Assembly (NCBI GenBank): GCA_002270565.1
Contig: NQMI01000028.1
Location: 124,001 to 188,000, forward strand
Reading direction: 5' to 3'
DNA from: Stenocarpella maydis
Lineage: Eukaryota > Ascomycota > Sordariomycetes > Diaporthales > Diaporthaceae
Length of the DNA stretch: 64,000 nucleotides
The translations under genes were made by a program, and so were the position numbers. Shown here one piece after another: positions 35,406-46,925 of the stretch (positions are counted from its first letter, which is position 1; each line of letters starts with the position of its first letter). Below the pieces are notes generated by a model that saw only the letters and a list, made by a program, of their open reading frames with translations, was not told where the DNA came from and did no database searches.

Positions 35406-35606
35406 CAGGTCCCCTGGGAAAGAGGTACTCCGTGTGTCTTGGTGTTTTGTACACGTTCCCTCATTGACTTCGCTCACAGCGATTCGATTTGGGCTGTTGA
35501 GGCTTGTTATCCTGACGCTCCAAGGGTTTGGGCAAGTAAGAGCTCCTGTGTGGTCGTCGAACTCTATGGCCTTTGGAGTGATATCGGCGTCTTTGAGCTC
35601 TATCAC

Positions 35607-36819
35607 GAGATGCGGAATGCTGCCCAGCTAGAGAAGCGCCATAAGGCAGATTTCGACTCTGTGGGCCATGATAGCCAAGTAACTATGTGGGATTTACTAC
35701 AAGTGATTAAAGCTGGCTGACCATGCAAGTGAAAGAATGAGACCTATTATGGTTCGAGACTTGAATGACGGCGCTGTTCTTTTGGTTTACGCTTCTCCAG
35801 CCTAGAAAGACGGATGAGGAGTGGCAATTCCGTTTGCGACGGCAGGCTGACGCTCTCTGATGCTGGAGAGGAAGGCGCTTCTCGCCGCAAAGCACATCCA
35901 TACGCATCTAGGCGGGTCCCCAAATAGGCAGGCACAGAGGACTTTAATATTTGTATGAAAATTGAGACTAAGAACCTAGGTAGACATGTCAAATATTGGA
36001 TAAAGATATACAAAAGTATAGAACATTGATTCCATAAACTCTTATCAGGCTGGGCCTGACGATCTTTCTTGTGACCGGATTGGAAACGAAACCAGCTAGC
36101 ATCCCATTAAGCTATATCTCCTCAAGGCATAACTAGGCATACTGAAGTACCTGCCGCCATTTCCAACTTTGGGAAGTGAGGTTTTGACTAGAGGGTGATG
36201 GGAATTCTTAGATAAAGATGTAAGACAGCTATAGTTTCCACCCTTGGACTACAAGTCTGGCGCAAAAGGGCTCTTGCCTTTGAAACACTCTGAGGCAAGC
36301 AGCTCTCTCGGGTTGTCCGTTCTTTCAATTTGTCATGCTGAAGCAGCTGGGGCAGGAACTCCGCCGCGTCCGATGAACACTTGGAGGACCAAGGCTTTCT
36401 TTTGAGCTCGAGGGCCTATATGAGCTGGAGCAGACACCCGTTGCTGCTTTCAAGACTGCTGGTGATGAGGTGCTGGCAACAACTAACTCGAGATCGCCAC
36501 AGCCAGGAACTGGACATATGTAGGACATCATTGAGTGCAATGTTCTAATTGTCAGAGAACTTTGAGGCCAAAAGTCTTCTGGCCTTTACTGAGGAATTTG
36601 ACTGGGGTATGAGATCCCTTCTTCGGCCTCCGGCGTTTGCTCCCCAAAGAGCATCCATGTGTATCACCCCAGCGCCGACCATGCCCTCGCCAGCATGAGG
36701 GGGCTCAATAACACACTTCGTCGCGCCAGTCGCTAGGACAGCTTCGGATCCAGCTGCAGTAGTGCCTCGCACACCATCTTTGTTGCAAATCCACATACAA
36801 TACCCTTAGACCCGACCGC
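35607..36819. other. Intergenic, no supportable gene
   Basis: Composition is patchy and lower in GC between about 35.7 and 36.3 kb. CCTAGGTA-type sequence occurs at about 35975. No domain can be read in any frame. Part of it may be decayed upstream sequence of the HET relic. Confidence 0.5.
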
Positions 36820-37100
36820 TTTCTTTTGGTCAGGTAGCAAAATGTCATGTGGACCCCAACGTCGAGGTCGTACAAGCGCAGGATCTCAAAGACCATGGGG
36901 AAATCATAGATCTTGATGCTGCGCTCTGCTACTGTTGGGGCCAGGATCTAGTCTTCAAACTTACTCCGGCAAACGAAAAGGATGCAGAACACGGCATCCC
37001 GCTCAGTCGACTCCCCAAATCTATCATAGACGCTAAACGCATAACGCACGCTATGGAAATGTTAAGATGATCATTTATCTAGACTTGCATTCTCACTCTG
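36820..37100 (+). pseudogene. Relic of a HET-domain protein
   Basis: The plus frame from about 36849 reads ALCYCWGQDLVFKLTPANEK, then GIPLSRLPKSIIDAKRITHA, and stops at 37068-37070. This matches the start of the HET domain (heterokaryon incompatibility), where the family has a Y-x-A-L-S-Y-x-W-G motif followed by Leu-Pro and an Asp-Ala pair before a YLWID motif. The expected YLWID block and everything after it are absent or unreadable past the stop, and no intact N-terminus is found. HET proteins trigger cell death when unlike fungal individuals fuse. This copy is truncated and should not work. Confidence 0.7.
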
Positions 37101-37698
37101 TCTGAGGATTATACTCTTCAAGGAAATCCATATTTTTCATGCCATGCATCCACCAGGGGTTGAGACCTATGAGAGGTGAAGAAGGACAGATCAATTTCTT
37201 GCACATTATCAATGTAGGTTTGGTGACGTTGATGGATTACATAAGCGTGCTTGTCCCCTCACGAGCTGATCATGCCAGGTCAGGCAGAGACTCTCGGACA
37301 CAGTTTAGGACCTTCAACAAGAAGTAACAACAGTTTCGTCTTCTTTCATTGTGTTGGGAATCCTTGTTTCTGCAATTTCAAGGGCAGAAGCACCGAAGTC
37401 AGCAAGAAGCTGAAGCTGATCTCGCGTGTGTGACTTCCCATACTCGGCATCATTTGTCGACGCCCCTCGCTCGCTCCAGCTCCGGCTTTCAGGCATCTGT
37501 TCCTGAACTTACCATCGTGTGCTGGAGGCAATCCTTAGGATTTAACCTCATCCGATGATCTAGAACATACTGTTCGTGACCAAACGCAAAAAGGGACATA
37601 CTCCAGCAAGGCCGAGGCGACAAACCGTCTAGCCATCTCCCGCCAAGCACACTTAAGAGCTACTAAACCCCCACACAGTCGGATATCAGTTTTCAAAA
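37101..37698. other. Short intergenic region before the EEP gene
   Basis: No readable gene. It probably contains the last decayed part of the HET relic and the promoter of the gene starting at 37699. Confidence 0.5.
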
Positions 37699-38747
37699 AT
37701 GGGCGTGCACGACCTGGAGAAGATGCTACCCCTCCGCATGATCACCTTCAACATCCGCTACGCCACCACGTCCCCCACGCCGCACGAGGAGCTCTGGGCG
37801 CTGCGGCGGCCCAGGCTCACCACGCAGGTCCGCTTCCACACGGCCGGCCGCCCGGCGGCCTTCGTCTCCTTCCAGGAGGCCCTCGCCAGCCAGGTCGACG
37901 ACATCCAGGAGGATCTGGGCCCGGCATGGGCGCACATCGGGGTCGGGCGGGACGACGGCAAGGCGGCCGGGGAGTTCTCGCCCGTCTTCTACCAGGCGGA
38001 CACGTGGAGGTGTGAGCGCAGCAAGACGTACTGGCTCAGCCCGACGCCCGAGGAGCCGTCGACGGGGTGGGACGCGGTTCTGCCGCGGATCGTGACCATG
38101 GGTCTGTTCGAGCACAGGGCCAACGGCGCGAGGGTCGTGGTGCTGAGTACGCACTTCGATCACATCGGGGTCAAGGCGAGGGAGGAGAGCGCGAGGCTGA
38201 TCCTGAAGCTGGCAGACTCGTGGGTTGCGGACCTCAGCCGGTTGGGCAAGGGGAAGCCGCCCGTGTTCCTCGGGGGTGACTTCAACAGTAAGCAGCTTCT
38301 GGAGTCATTTTTAACCCGCTTTGGAATAAGAAATTCTCTCCCGGAGCCTATGTCTCCAATGCCATGGCCACGCTATGGCGCGATCCACGCTGTGTTTGAA
38401 TGAAACTCCTTCCATGAGTCTTTGAAAGCTGACTCAATGCTGTAGGCACGCCGGATGACAAGGCGTACCAAACCATGACGGCGCCGGGGACCGGGATGAC
38501 GGACATATCGACTCTGGTCCCGGAGGAGAGGAGGTACGGGAACGTGCTGACTTATACATCTTTCGACGAGCCCGACCAGGAGCCGTCGAGGATCGACTTC
38601 CTCTTCGTCAAGGACACGACAGATATCAAGTTCCTTACTTACGGGGTTCTAGCCAACCGGTTCGACGATGGTGTGTTTCTCTCGGATCACCGCGCGGTGA
38701 TGGCAGACGTGGACATCCCCCTGAAAGGGCAACCACCGCCTATGTGA
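37699..38747 (+). CDS. Endonuclease/exonuclease/phosphatase (EEP) family protein
   Basis: Two exons, 37699-38287 and 38446-38747, give 296 residues. The 158-bp intron (GTAAGC...CTGTAG) splits an Asn-Ser codon pair inside GGDFNS and restores frame. The EEP (DNase I-like) fold motifs occur in order: ITFNIRYAT near residue 15, FQEA with the metal-binding Glu near residue 58, STHFDH, GGDFNS, RIDFLFV and the C-terminal catalytic SDHRAV. No signal peptide is present, so it is probably intracellular. Members cut phosphodiester or phosphate-ester bonds in nucleic acids, inositol phosphates or lipids; I cannot choose the substrate. All key residues are present. Exon 1 is strongly GC-rich at third positions. 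The next upstream sequence is the HET relic, with no sign of a shared transcript. Confidence 0.9.
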
Positions 38748-41700
38748 ACCACTTTCATGGAGGGTTCGTCGGTGGTGGTCCAAGACCAGTGCGAAAAAAT
38801 GCATTGCATGTTTGGTGGACAGGCGAGCGCAAGACTACTGTTTCCTCTGCCTGTACTTTCCGAGGTGACGCATTCACGGGGGGTTGGGGTCCCATACCTA
38901 GGAATGCCGATATAATGGCTGTAGGTACAGGAGCAGAGTGCATACGTCTTGGCTCCTGCAGTCTTCTTACCGCATCGTATGACTTGTCTCTCCCTGCTTC
39001 CGGAACACACTGCGTGAAAGCAAGGCGCAAAGAAACACCAATGTGTGAACGGCCGCCCGCCTGCCGTGCGCAGGGATGCTTTCCAGAGCCTCATAATAAG
39101 TTTCCAAGTCTTAAACATGTTCCTCTAGAACTCTAGCGCCACCGATCCGGCGCGAAGATCTAACGCAGGCGTGGTGGCGTCCGCGAGGAGCAAAGGGCGG
39201 TGTGGGGCTCTTGGAGGACGAACAGTAGTGCTATTGTTGAACGCAAACCACCACACACTGCACCATTTTGTCAGAACTCGCGACGACTGGCCAGTCACGT
39301 CTCTTCAGAGTGGTCATTTTCTGTGAGGGAAAAGCGGCCGGCTCAACTGCCCGTGCGTGAGGCTACAAGTGAAATGACCGTCCAGTATAGACCCGAAATA
39401 GCGGGCAGAGACGCCTGGACAGCAAGCAGGCCACCCCTTAGATAGTATATACTATCTTGGCGGCAGTGAGGACAGCAAATTCCATCTTAGCAAGTCATCA
39501 TGATGCGGAGCCTCTCCGAGAGAATAGGCCGCTCTGGGCCCGCTCCGGACACGCCTACATGTCATGGCTTGACGGGCAGCAGGACGGCAAACTGCATCTG
39601 TGGGACCTTATTCTGGTCAGACGACACGAGGAAACACGGTGGGCAGCAGGCAGGGCCTCTGGAGATGGACAACATGTATTGCAAATGTCGTCACAGACGT
39701 CGTGGAGGTGTGCACCTACCGTGCTGCCATTGGAGGCCCAAACCGTTTTCCTGGGCCAGCAAACCACACCCTCGGCTCCTACCCGGAAGAGACAATAGTC
39801 AACGACCCTGGGGTTGCACTCCATGCTGCATTGTCAGCAGGAGGTCCAGTGAACCCCTCGAGAGAGCTGAGCCATCTATCGGCCCTCTGACTTGCAGTCG
39901 AGGTCGCACCCAACCATGACGCAGGGAGGGATAGCGTTGCCGGATGCGTCGTTGTGGGATGCGGGGGATAGCATTGGATCGGGCCCGTGATAGTACACAC
40001 AAGTACGGCCGCTGGTTGCATGCAGCAAAGTTGCGTGCTGCATACGGCGCGCAAGCTTGCTTCCCTTCGCGCAGATGCAGCAGGTTGAGGTGTCAACCGA
40101 ACAGTCCTTGTGCAGCTCAGCGGATTGAAGGGCAGGCAGGCTTGTACAGAGCCACCATGAACCCAACAACCTAGATCGTTCGTGGGTTTGGCACAATCGT
40201 GGCTCAAGTGGCGAAATTGATTATGCATGAAGACAAATGGCAAAGTCAGCATTCGACCGCCACGAATGTGAACAATACAACGTCGTCAATGGCTGACATA
40301 TTAGAGTGTCTGATATTGGTGCGGCTGCCAGGATTGGTGACAGCTCGATGGTGGAATCGACGGACCGGATTAGGTGGGAAGCGCGTTGCTGCGAAACCTC
40401 GCCCTTCTCATGTGAGCCCGTATCAAGACATGTTCATGTGCCTGTCTCGTTATTGCTTACTGCCACAACAGCTGCAGTTCCTCCAGAGTGCGAGCGCTGG
40501 GCGATGGCTGGCTAGGGAGTCCTTCTGCACGAGGTTGCATGAGGTACGGAAGGTTTCTGCATCGTGGGGGAAACGGCTCCAATGGCAGTGTAAGGATGCT
40601 GCAAGGCGGCGTCATTCGACATGGGGAAGAGGATCCTTCGTGTCCACTTCTGGCCATGGGCCTGACCCAGCCCACAGAGTTTTAGTTGAGCCGCATCGTC
40701 AAGCCCGACTTTTGCCGTGGCGCAGGCAAGGAACGGGGAGAAAGGCACCGAGAATAAGAGAGCCCGCGGCCTGGGCCACGCCATTGGGGAACAGGGCGGG
40801 ATGGGATGCAGGACTGCAGATTGGCCGGCGGCCTGTCCTCTGGCGCTCATTCACGCGTGGTGCACGGCACGACGCATCGTTTCCCTCGTCCGAGTGTGTC
40901 CTCACTCGATTGGTGTTTTACTTGACGCCGGGACTTGTGCCTTGAGACTCGGGCAGTCCAGTTGGTTGTAGAGTAGATGCAGACGCCACCGGCGTATTCT
41001 GATCAGGCGTCGACCATGAATGTCGCGCATCGAGGCACACATATGGAGAGGGCTCTGGGTCCAGTGAGCGAGCAGGACGGGAGGCAAGCGGGCCTGAGAT
41101 TGGGGCCTGACGGTAAGCCACGGGCGAGGATGCACGTAGTCGTCTAGGCTGCTAGGATGCATCTGCACGAAGGTCGTCGCCGCGATCCTGTGACTTGAGG
41201 TCCCGGGGATGGTGGTTGTTTCCGGGCTCCACATCCCGGGCTTCTGGGTCTCTGCTCCATCGCCATCATGCCTGTAGCAGGGGCCAGGGTCTGCAGGACA
41301 GCCCCAGTGCAGGCCCCGGGCCTTGGAGAAAGTCCGGAAGCTTCCAAGGCGTACGGATACATCAGGCGGACCGTGACAAACAGGGAGTGCTAACAATTAG
41401 CGAAATCGTGGGCATGTGTGTCTGTGTGTGGGCTGCCTCGCCAGCTTCCGGCATCAACAAAGGCCAGTTTGAATAGATAACCGAGATGGAAAAAGGCGAG
41501 AGACAGCTTCATCGTGGTGGCACCAAGCTTCTGGCAGGAGTGTGGCATCGCGCCTCGCTGCATCTGGCACCCGGCCAACCGTTCCCGCGTCTTGTTGCTG
41601 TGGGTCTCACGTCGCGCCTCTCCCATTCGTCGTCCTTCAGCCCTGATATTCCTCTTTGGGTGGGGTGAGGCCTGGAGTGAGGCCGGGGGGGAGTGAGGGG

Positions 41701-42370
41701 TGTGCGGTGGTTGCTGTTGACTGGGGGAAGGGGAACCAAGAGCTTGCACATGCGATGGTCCTCCCTCTCTCACTTTGACTCGCCTTGTTTCCCCACTGTG
41801 GACTCTCTAAGAAGTGCATGCACATGCTGCCCTGCACCATTTTCTTCTATCCACCCCTCCCCCCCCAGAGGAAAAAGACACACTTGTACTCCGTACAGAG
41901 CGTTGCATCGAGCGACCACACAATAAAATTCGCCAGTAGCGCCCCCGGTTGTTTCCACCCGACATCTTTTTTTTTGTTATATTCCCATACCAGCAGCCCC
42001 ACCTACCGCCATCTTACCATTACCCGTCTGCCTGCTCATCATCCTCGTTGTTCTGTTATGCTGAGCAAGTGCACTACTACACTGCAACTATTGCCACCCA
42101 GCCATCTGCAAGCTCTTTACCAAGGTTCCCACTCGGCTCCACTCGGATGAACCGACCGTCTTTGGCTCGTTGTCCCGCCCCGTCCTCGGCAGAACGATTA
42201 CTCACACCGGAGCCGCACTGCCCAAGCGGTTGAGCCACCACCTCCACCGAGAGTAGCAGTCAAACGTAAACATCAACAGAGTGCTGTTAGGCTCGACGCT
42301 ATACGAGATCCATCCATGACTCGACCAGGGATACATTAATCCACCTTTACCGCTACCACCTCTGACCAAC
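38748..42370. other. Intergenic region, about 3.6 kb
   Basis: Nothing recognisable was found. The longest frame (40199-40945, plus) has no domain and a composition like random GC-rich sequence. The last 450 bp before 42371 are pyrimidine-rich and carry GTACTCCGTAC at about 41886-41896, consistent with a promoter and leader. Confidence 0.55.
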
Positions 42371-44035
42371 ATGACGGGCAGCACTGAGGCGCGGACATAC
42401 ATGGAGGAGGCCGACGACGACGGAAATGTCATCGACGACACCAAGACATATGTCTCTATCGTTCCGCCCAGCAAGCAGGCGGCCAACGTCTCTCGGACGA
42501 GGAATCGACATCTGGCCAGGGGCTCGTCCTCGTCGTCCCCAAACCCTACCCACCACCATACGGATTCCGACTCTACCACCCAGCCTAGCGGCCCACCCAG
42601 GCAGGATTCCAGGAGGCCCAAGGCCAAATCGCGAGACAAGGACAGGTCGTCGAGCAAGAGAACAGTCACAGATTCTCCTGTCCGGCCCAGCGCAAAGTCG
42701 ACCAAGACCCTCCCCAACCTGCACACCTCTGTACCGAGAAGGTCCCAGGAACAGTCCTCCTACTATGGCATCAGTCCTGGTGGGCCTAGTCCGATCATCA
42801 CTCCTGCCGGCCCCAATTCGCGTCCCAGGGCTTATCCGGGAAACCAACGGCCCAACAGCTATTATGGCTCACCTTCCACGTCCAAGCCGCCGCCGTCCAA
42901 CGCCAGGTACTGGCAACACCCTCATCCCGCCCTGAACATGGGCACATCCTTCCCACCTCAAGTGCCTTATCCACCACCACCAAGTGCTCCTCAATATCAC
43001 TCCCCTTTCCTACCGCCCCCGCCGCAGTTTGCACAGCCCCCAGTAGACATCCTCGCAGGTCACGATGCTTTGGCAGCCCGCTTTGACCCGTTTCATCGGC
43101 CACCCTCAGCCATCATGAGGAGCCGTGCCATTGAGTTTAGCCCGGGCTTTGATGACTATGATGACGGCGGCGTTCTTGAGCGGCGGCCGTCGTTGACCAG
43201 AAGAGAGTCTACCAGGCAAGATTCGGATCGTCTCCGCATGCCTCCTCCCCCACGGCGGCCCAGCACAGTGCGGCCGCAGTCTGGATCGTATTTCCCACCC
43301 CCAAAAGCTTTGAAAAGGCAATCGATTGGATCTGTCGCGTCGCTGTATGATGATGAGTCATTGGATGGAGATTCTATCTACAGCGGAATGTCCCCAGGCG
43401 AGCGGTATCCCCGCCCGGCTCGTCGTCCAAGCGTGGACTCCACGGTATACGACACAGGACACGGCTACGCTGAGGTGCCGGGCAGGGTGAGCCGGCGAAA
43501 CTCCCATTACGAAGACAAGGTCAAGGATGCGATGCGGTATCAGGAGAACGTGGACGGGCCAACGACGAACCTGACGGCCGACACTCTCCGGCGGATCACA
43601 AAAACCCCGAGCAAGGGCACCAAGAGCTCGGGCAGCAAGGCGGAGAGCGCCTACGGGCGCGCAGCCTCGAGGAACAGCATGGACCCGGACGATATGACCA
43701 TCTTCGTCAAAGGCATGAGTTCCCTGACCATAGGCGGCGCGCAGCTAGACATCAAAGACGGGGAGATCGCCATCCGCACCAACAGCAGCGAGAGGAACTC
43801 GCGCGGCGGTAGTGACAACGCCTCCTCGGCGTACCACGACGACAGCCGCACGACGAGATTCGAGCGCCCACAGGCACGGGTCCGCGCCGGTTCGCGGGCA
43901 CGCTCGCACTCACGGGGCTTTGCGCCCCACGCACCACCGCCTCCACACCCGTTCCAACCACTGGTGGACTACTACGGCAACTCACAAATGCCGATGACGC
44001 ATGCGCCTTATTCTCATTTCCCCTATAATGCCTGA
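42371..44035 (+). CDS. Proline/serine-rich disordered fungal protein
   Basis: A single-exon frame of 554 residues starting MTGSTEARTYMEEADDDGN. I do not recognise a catalytic domain. Residues about 45-130 are Ser/Thr/Arg-rich. Residues about 190-225 are a Pro/Tyr-rich stretch (PYPPPPSAPQYHSPFLPPPP). The middle repeats short basic-Ser motifs such as RRPS, RRES, RRPSVDS and RRNS that fit basophilic kinase (PKA-type) sites. Near the C-terminus lies a short ordered-looking segment (MDPDDMTIFVKGMSSLTI, GGAQLDIKDGEIAIRT), which is the part most likely to be conserved. The ATG lies in good context (CCAACATGA) after a pyrimidine-rich leader. The role is unknown; scaffold or cytoskeleton-associated functions are guesses only. 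Confidence 0.75.
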   Translation: MTGSTEARTYMEEADDDGNVIDDTKTYVSIVPPSKQAANVSRTRNRHLARGSSSSSPNPTHHHTDSDSTTQPSGPPRQDSRRPKAKSRDKDRSSSKRTVTDSPVRPSAKSTKTLPNLHTSVPRRSQEQSSYYGISPGGPSPIITPAGPNSRPRAYPGNQRPNSYYGSPSTSKPPPSNARYWQHPHPALNMGTSFPPQVPYPPPPSAPQYHSPFLPPPPQFAQPPVDILAGHDALAARFDPFHRPPSAIMRSRAIEFSPGFDDYDDGGVLERRPSLTRRESTRQDSDRLRMPPPPRRPSTVRPQSGSYFPPPKALKRQSIGSVASLYDDESLDGDSIYSGMSPGERYPRPARRPSVDSTVYDTGHGYAEVPGRVSRRNSHYEDKVKDAMRYQENVDGPTTNLTADTLRRITKTPSKGTKSSGSKAESAYGRAASRNSMDPDDMTIFVKGMSSLTIGGAQLDIKDGEIAIRTNSSERNSRGGSDNASSAYHDDSRTTRFERPQARVRAGSRARSHSRGFAPHAPPPPHPFQPLVDYYGNSQMPMTHAPYSHFPYNA

Positions 44036-46925
44036 TGTAGACATGGACAGCGACGACCTACGCGAAGCACACGACGAAAACGATGATGACGACAACAATA
44101 ATGATGAAATATCGATAACATCCAATGGGCAATGCATAATTTGGTTTCTATTTTTTCTTCTTCTACTGCAAGGTTTTCCAAAAGCGGGCCTTGTGATTCG
44201 ACACCCCATTTGGGTGATTCAAGCGATCGATGGTTTCTTGACGATTATAATGACGTTTTGCAATATTCGGGAGACACATCTCCTCTGTTGTCCAGGCCCG
44301 TCCGCATGATATCGGGCGGACGACGCCGGGGTGCGACCAGTTTCTTTTCTTTTCTTTTCTTTTTTACTTTGGACTTTTCTATCTTTGTTGCCTGGGAAAA
44401 GAGCGCAAAAAGGTTGCTGGGGAGAGAGAGAGATACCCTTCCCGTTTTGTCACACAGCGCTTTTCGCCTTGTATTCTTGGGGGACGAGCCTTTTTTTCCC
44501 CTTGTTATTTTTACTACTTCTCGGTGTTTCCTGAGTGTACTGGATGTGTATCCCTAGAGTGCTCTTGTGTGGACTACCGCACGTAGTCTGAGCCTGGCTT
44601 GTGTATACATGTACGATGGAGCCACGGGAAAAAGCGGTTTCCACTTTCGTGCTGGGCAGGGAGGACATGGGCCCTCTGGAGCCACAGACTACCTATACTT
44701 TTTGGCCTGGCTGATGCTGCTGTGGTATCATGAGAGGTCTCTTTCACATATATTATTACGTCTCCATTCATCGGTTTCTGGGAATAATGTCAAACTTGAT
44801 ACGCCGCTGCCGGAGTGTATGTTAAGTCTGCATGGCGCAAGGCGCACCTCTCCGGAACAGGATAGATTTCAGCATAAGTCTGTGTATTTTGACATGTATT
44901 TTAACAACAGATGCTTAAAGGTCTAGCTGGTTACGGATATCCAGTAGCGTTTTCCAAAATCATGCTAGGCCCAGCAACTGAACAGGGTCTTGTCCGGAAT
45001 GTAGGTAACGGCGGAGCCATCTGAATCGAGAGGCAGCCGAGACGGAACTTCCTAAGACGTGTCATGTTGCTATATACCACTGCAAATTATGCGCATGTTA
45101 CTGTGGCCGACTACGCACCATTGCGCGCGAAAAATACCGTGGAGAGGGAGGGCCCCACACCGGCTTGAACAACGCTTGCACAGACTATTATTGTCCATGC
45201 AAGTGATACCTCTATAGTGTACTAACTCCGTACCGCACGCATACTTGACTGGCTCATGCCGGATCCGTGTCCCCCGTGTCCCCCGTGCCACCTGGCCGCA
45301 CGCCTCCGTCTCAGGCGCGGGACCCACCTATGTATGTCGTGCATTTACCTGGTGATGGAGCTCCCTGCTCTAATGCTCCACGGTGGAGGTAACCCGAAAC
45401 GAAGAGGTTGTGTTTCTGATGACACCCACATACGCAGGATTGAAGGCTTTGTCCGGAATGCAAGGTGAGATAGATAGACATAAGCCCAGCCCGGGGTTCG
45501 CCACCAGCTCTCACCTCTGGCAGCCGGGCGGGAGCGCGGACGCCAGGGGCCGGAACTTGGGACGAGCAACGGAGCTCCGCTAGGCTGTTCTATTCTGCAC
45601 CTCCCAGGTGGGTAGGTAGCTGGGTGCGACACCGAGGTTTCTTCCTCTCAGCTGGGCGGACTGCTGTTGGAGAGTGTCCTCGGCGCGACGCGGGCTGGTT
45701 GACACAGGCCTGAAACAGGCTGCATTACATAGCAACCAGGGAACAGGTTCGTTGTTGGTGTTGTTCTGACGGGCAAGTTGGCTCGAGGATCTCTGTTGCT
45801 GTGGTTGGCCAGGCGCTGAGCGATTTTATCTCGAGAGAATTAATCAACGGCCATGCCCATGCTATGCCACCTGTCCGCAGCTCACTCGGCGCCTCGTCAG
45901 GGGCTGCCCGCCAATAAGGGTGCCTGCGTGTTCCTGGGAGCTGAGCTCGCTGACTGACTGACTGACTCCTGATTAGCCAGCCCGCTGCAGTGCTCCCCCC
46001 CGGCAGCAGTCTCGTCTATTGTTACTCATGTCACGTCTCGAGTCTCACAGGGATTTTGGTCGAGCTGGGTCGGTTGATAACGAGACACCCCCCCCCCTCC
46101 GAGATGCCTGGAGAGGTGTATGTCTCTTGTGGGAGAGGGGTTCTGACTGCTGGGCTGGGCTCAACACTTGAGTCGCTGTCAGGCTGTCAAGGATGGGAAA
46201 CGTGGGAGGTGGGGGGAGCCCCGTCAGTGCGGTTGCATGTTGTCTTGCCAATACCCGGGGCGATGACGTCGGTTGTTGACAGTCACCATCAACACCCTCT
46301 GGCCTGCCTCTGACAGGCACACAAGCCCTGGCGCTGCTGTGAGTGGATGCGTGCAGCAGGATTATTGCCAGGATTTAGGGGTCTCTGTTTATGCCACTTT
46401 GACTAGCAACCAGGAACACGCAAGGCAGCGTACTAAACAAGGCTGTCGTCGTCTATCCTTCACCAAAGAAGCGTTGCTGCGGCAGGGTGCAGGGGTGGGG
46501 CTTGTCCCAACCACCCATTTTCCCCCAGCCATCGCGTTTCCACAGGAACAAAACCACCCGCCCACACAGCAAACCACCTCTCACGCGCTGCATGCCAAAC
46601 CAAACCATACGTGTTGCATTCTCAAGAGACCACTGCACTGTATCTCTTCCTCCGTCAGTCGGTCGGTCGGTCAATCGAACCAATCCACACCCGTCGACGA
46701 CGACCTTGCCGCCTCCCAGTTAATCGGCAGACAAGATAAACAATACCCCACACACGACGGTACACGAGAGCACCAACACTTCCTCTGCCCGTACTGATCG
46801 ACTCTGCCCGCCGTCTGGCCTTGGCTGGTCAGCCAGCTGATACCAGCCGGAGCCCACTCATATGTCAACACTCCCGAGCCACATCTGAATTCCAGTGAGG
46901 CCGCCCTGCTTCCACCACAGACAAC
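44036..46925. other. Intergenic region, about 2.9 kb
   Basis: It includes the likely 3' untranslated region of the previous gene (44036 to about 44560, with T-rich runs) and the promoter of the next. Short repeats include GACT units at about 45950-45966 and GGTC units at about 46660-46672. No supportable gene. Confidence 0.55.

Noticed and set aside
35701..35790. tRNA-like GGTTCGAGACT sequence
   Set aside because: There is no matching A box or acceptor stem pairing nearby, and no tRNA gene could be supported anywhere in the window.
40199..40945. Plus-strand frame of 248 residues
   Set aside because: No domain, no splice support and composition like random GC-rich DNA.
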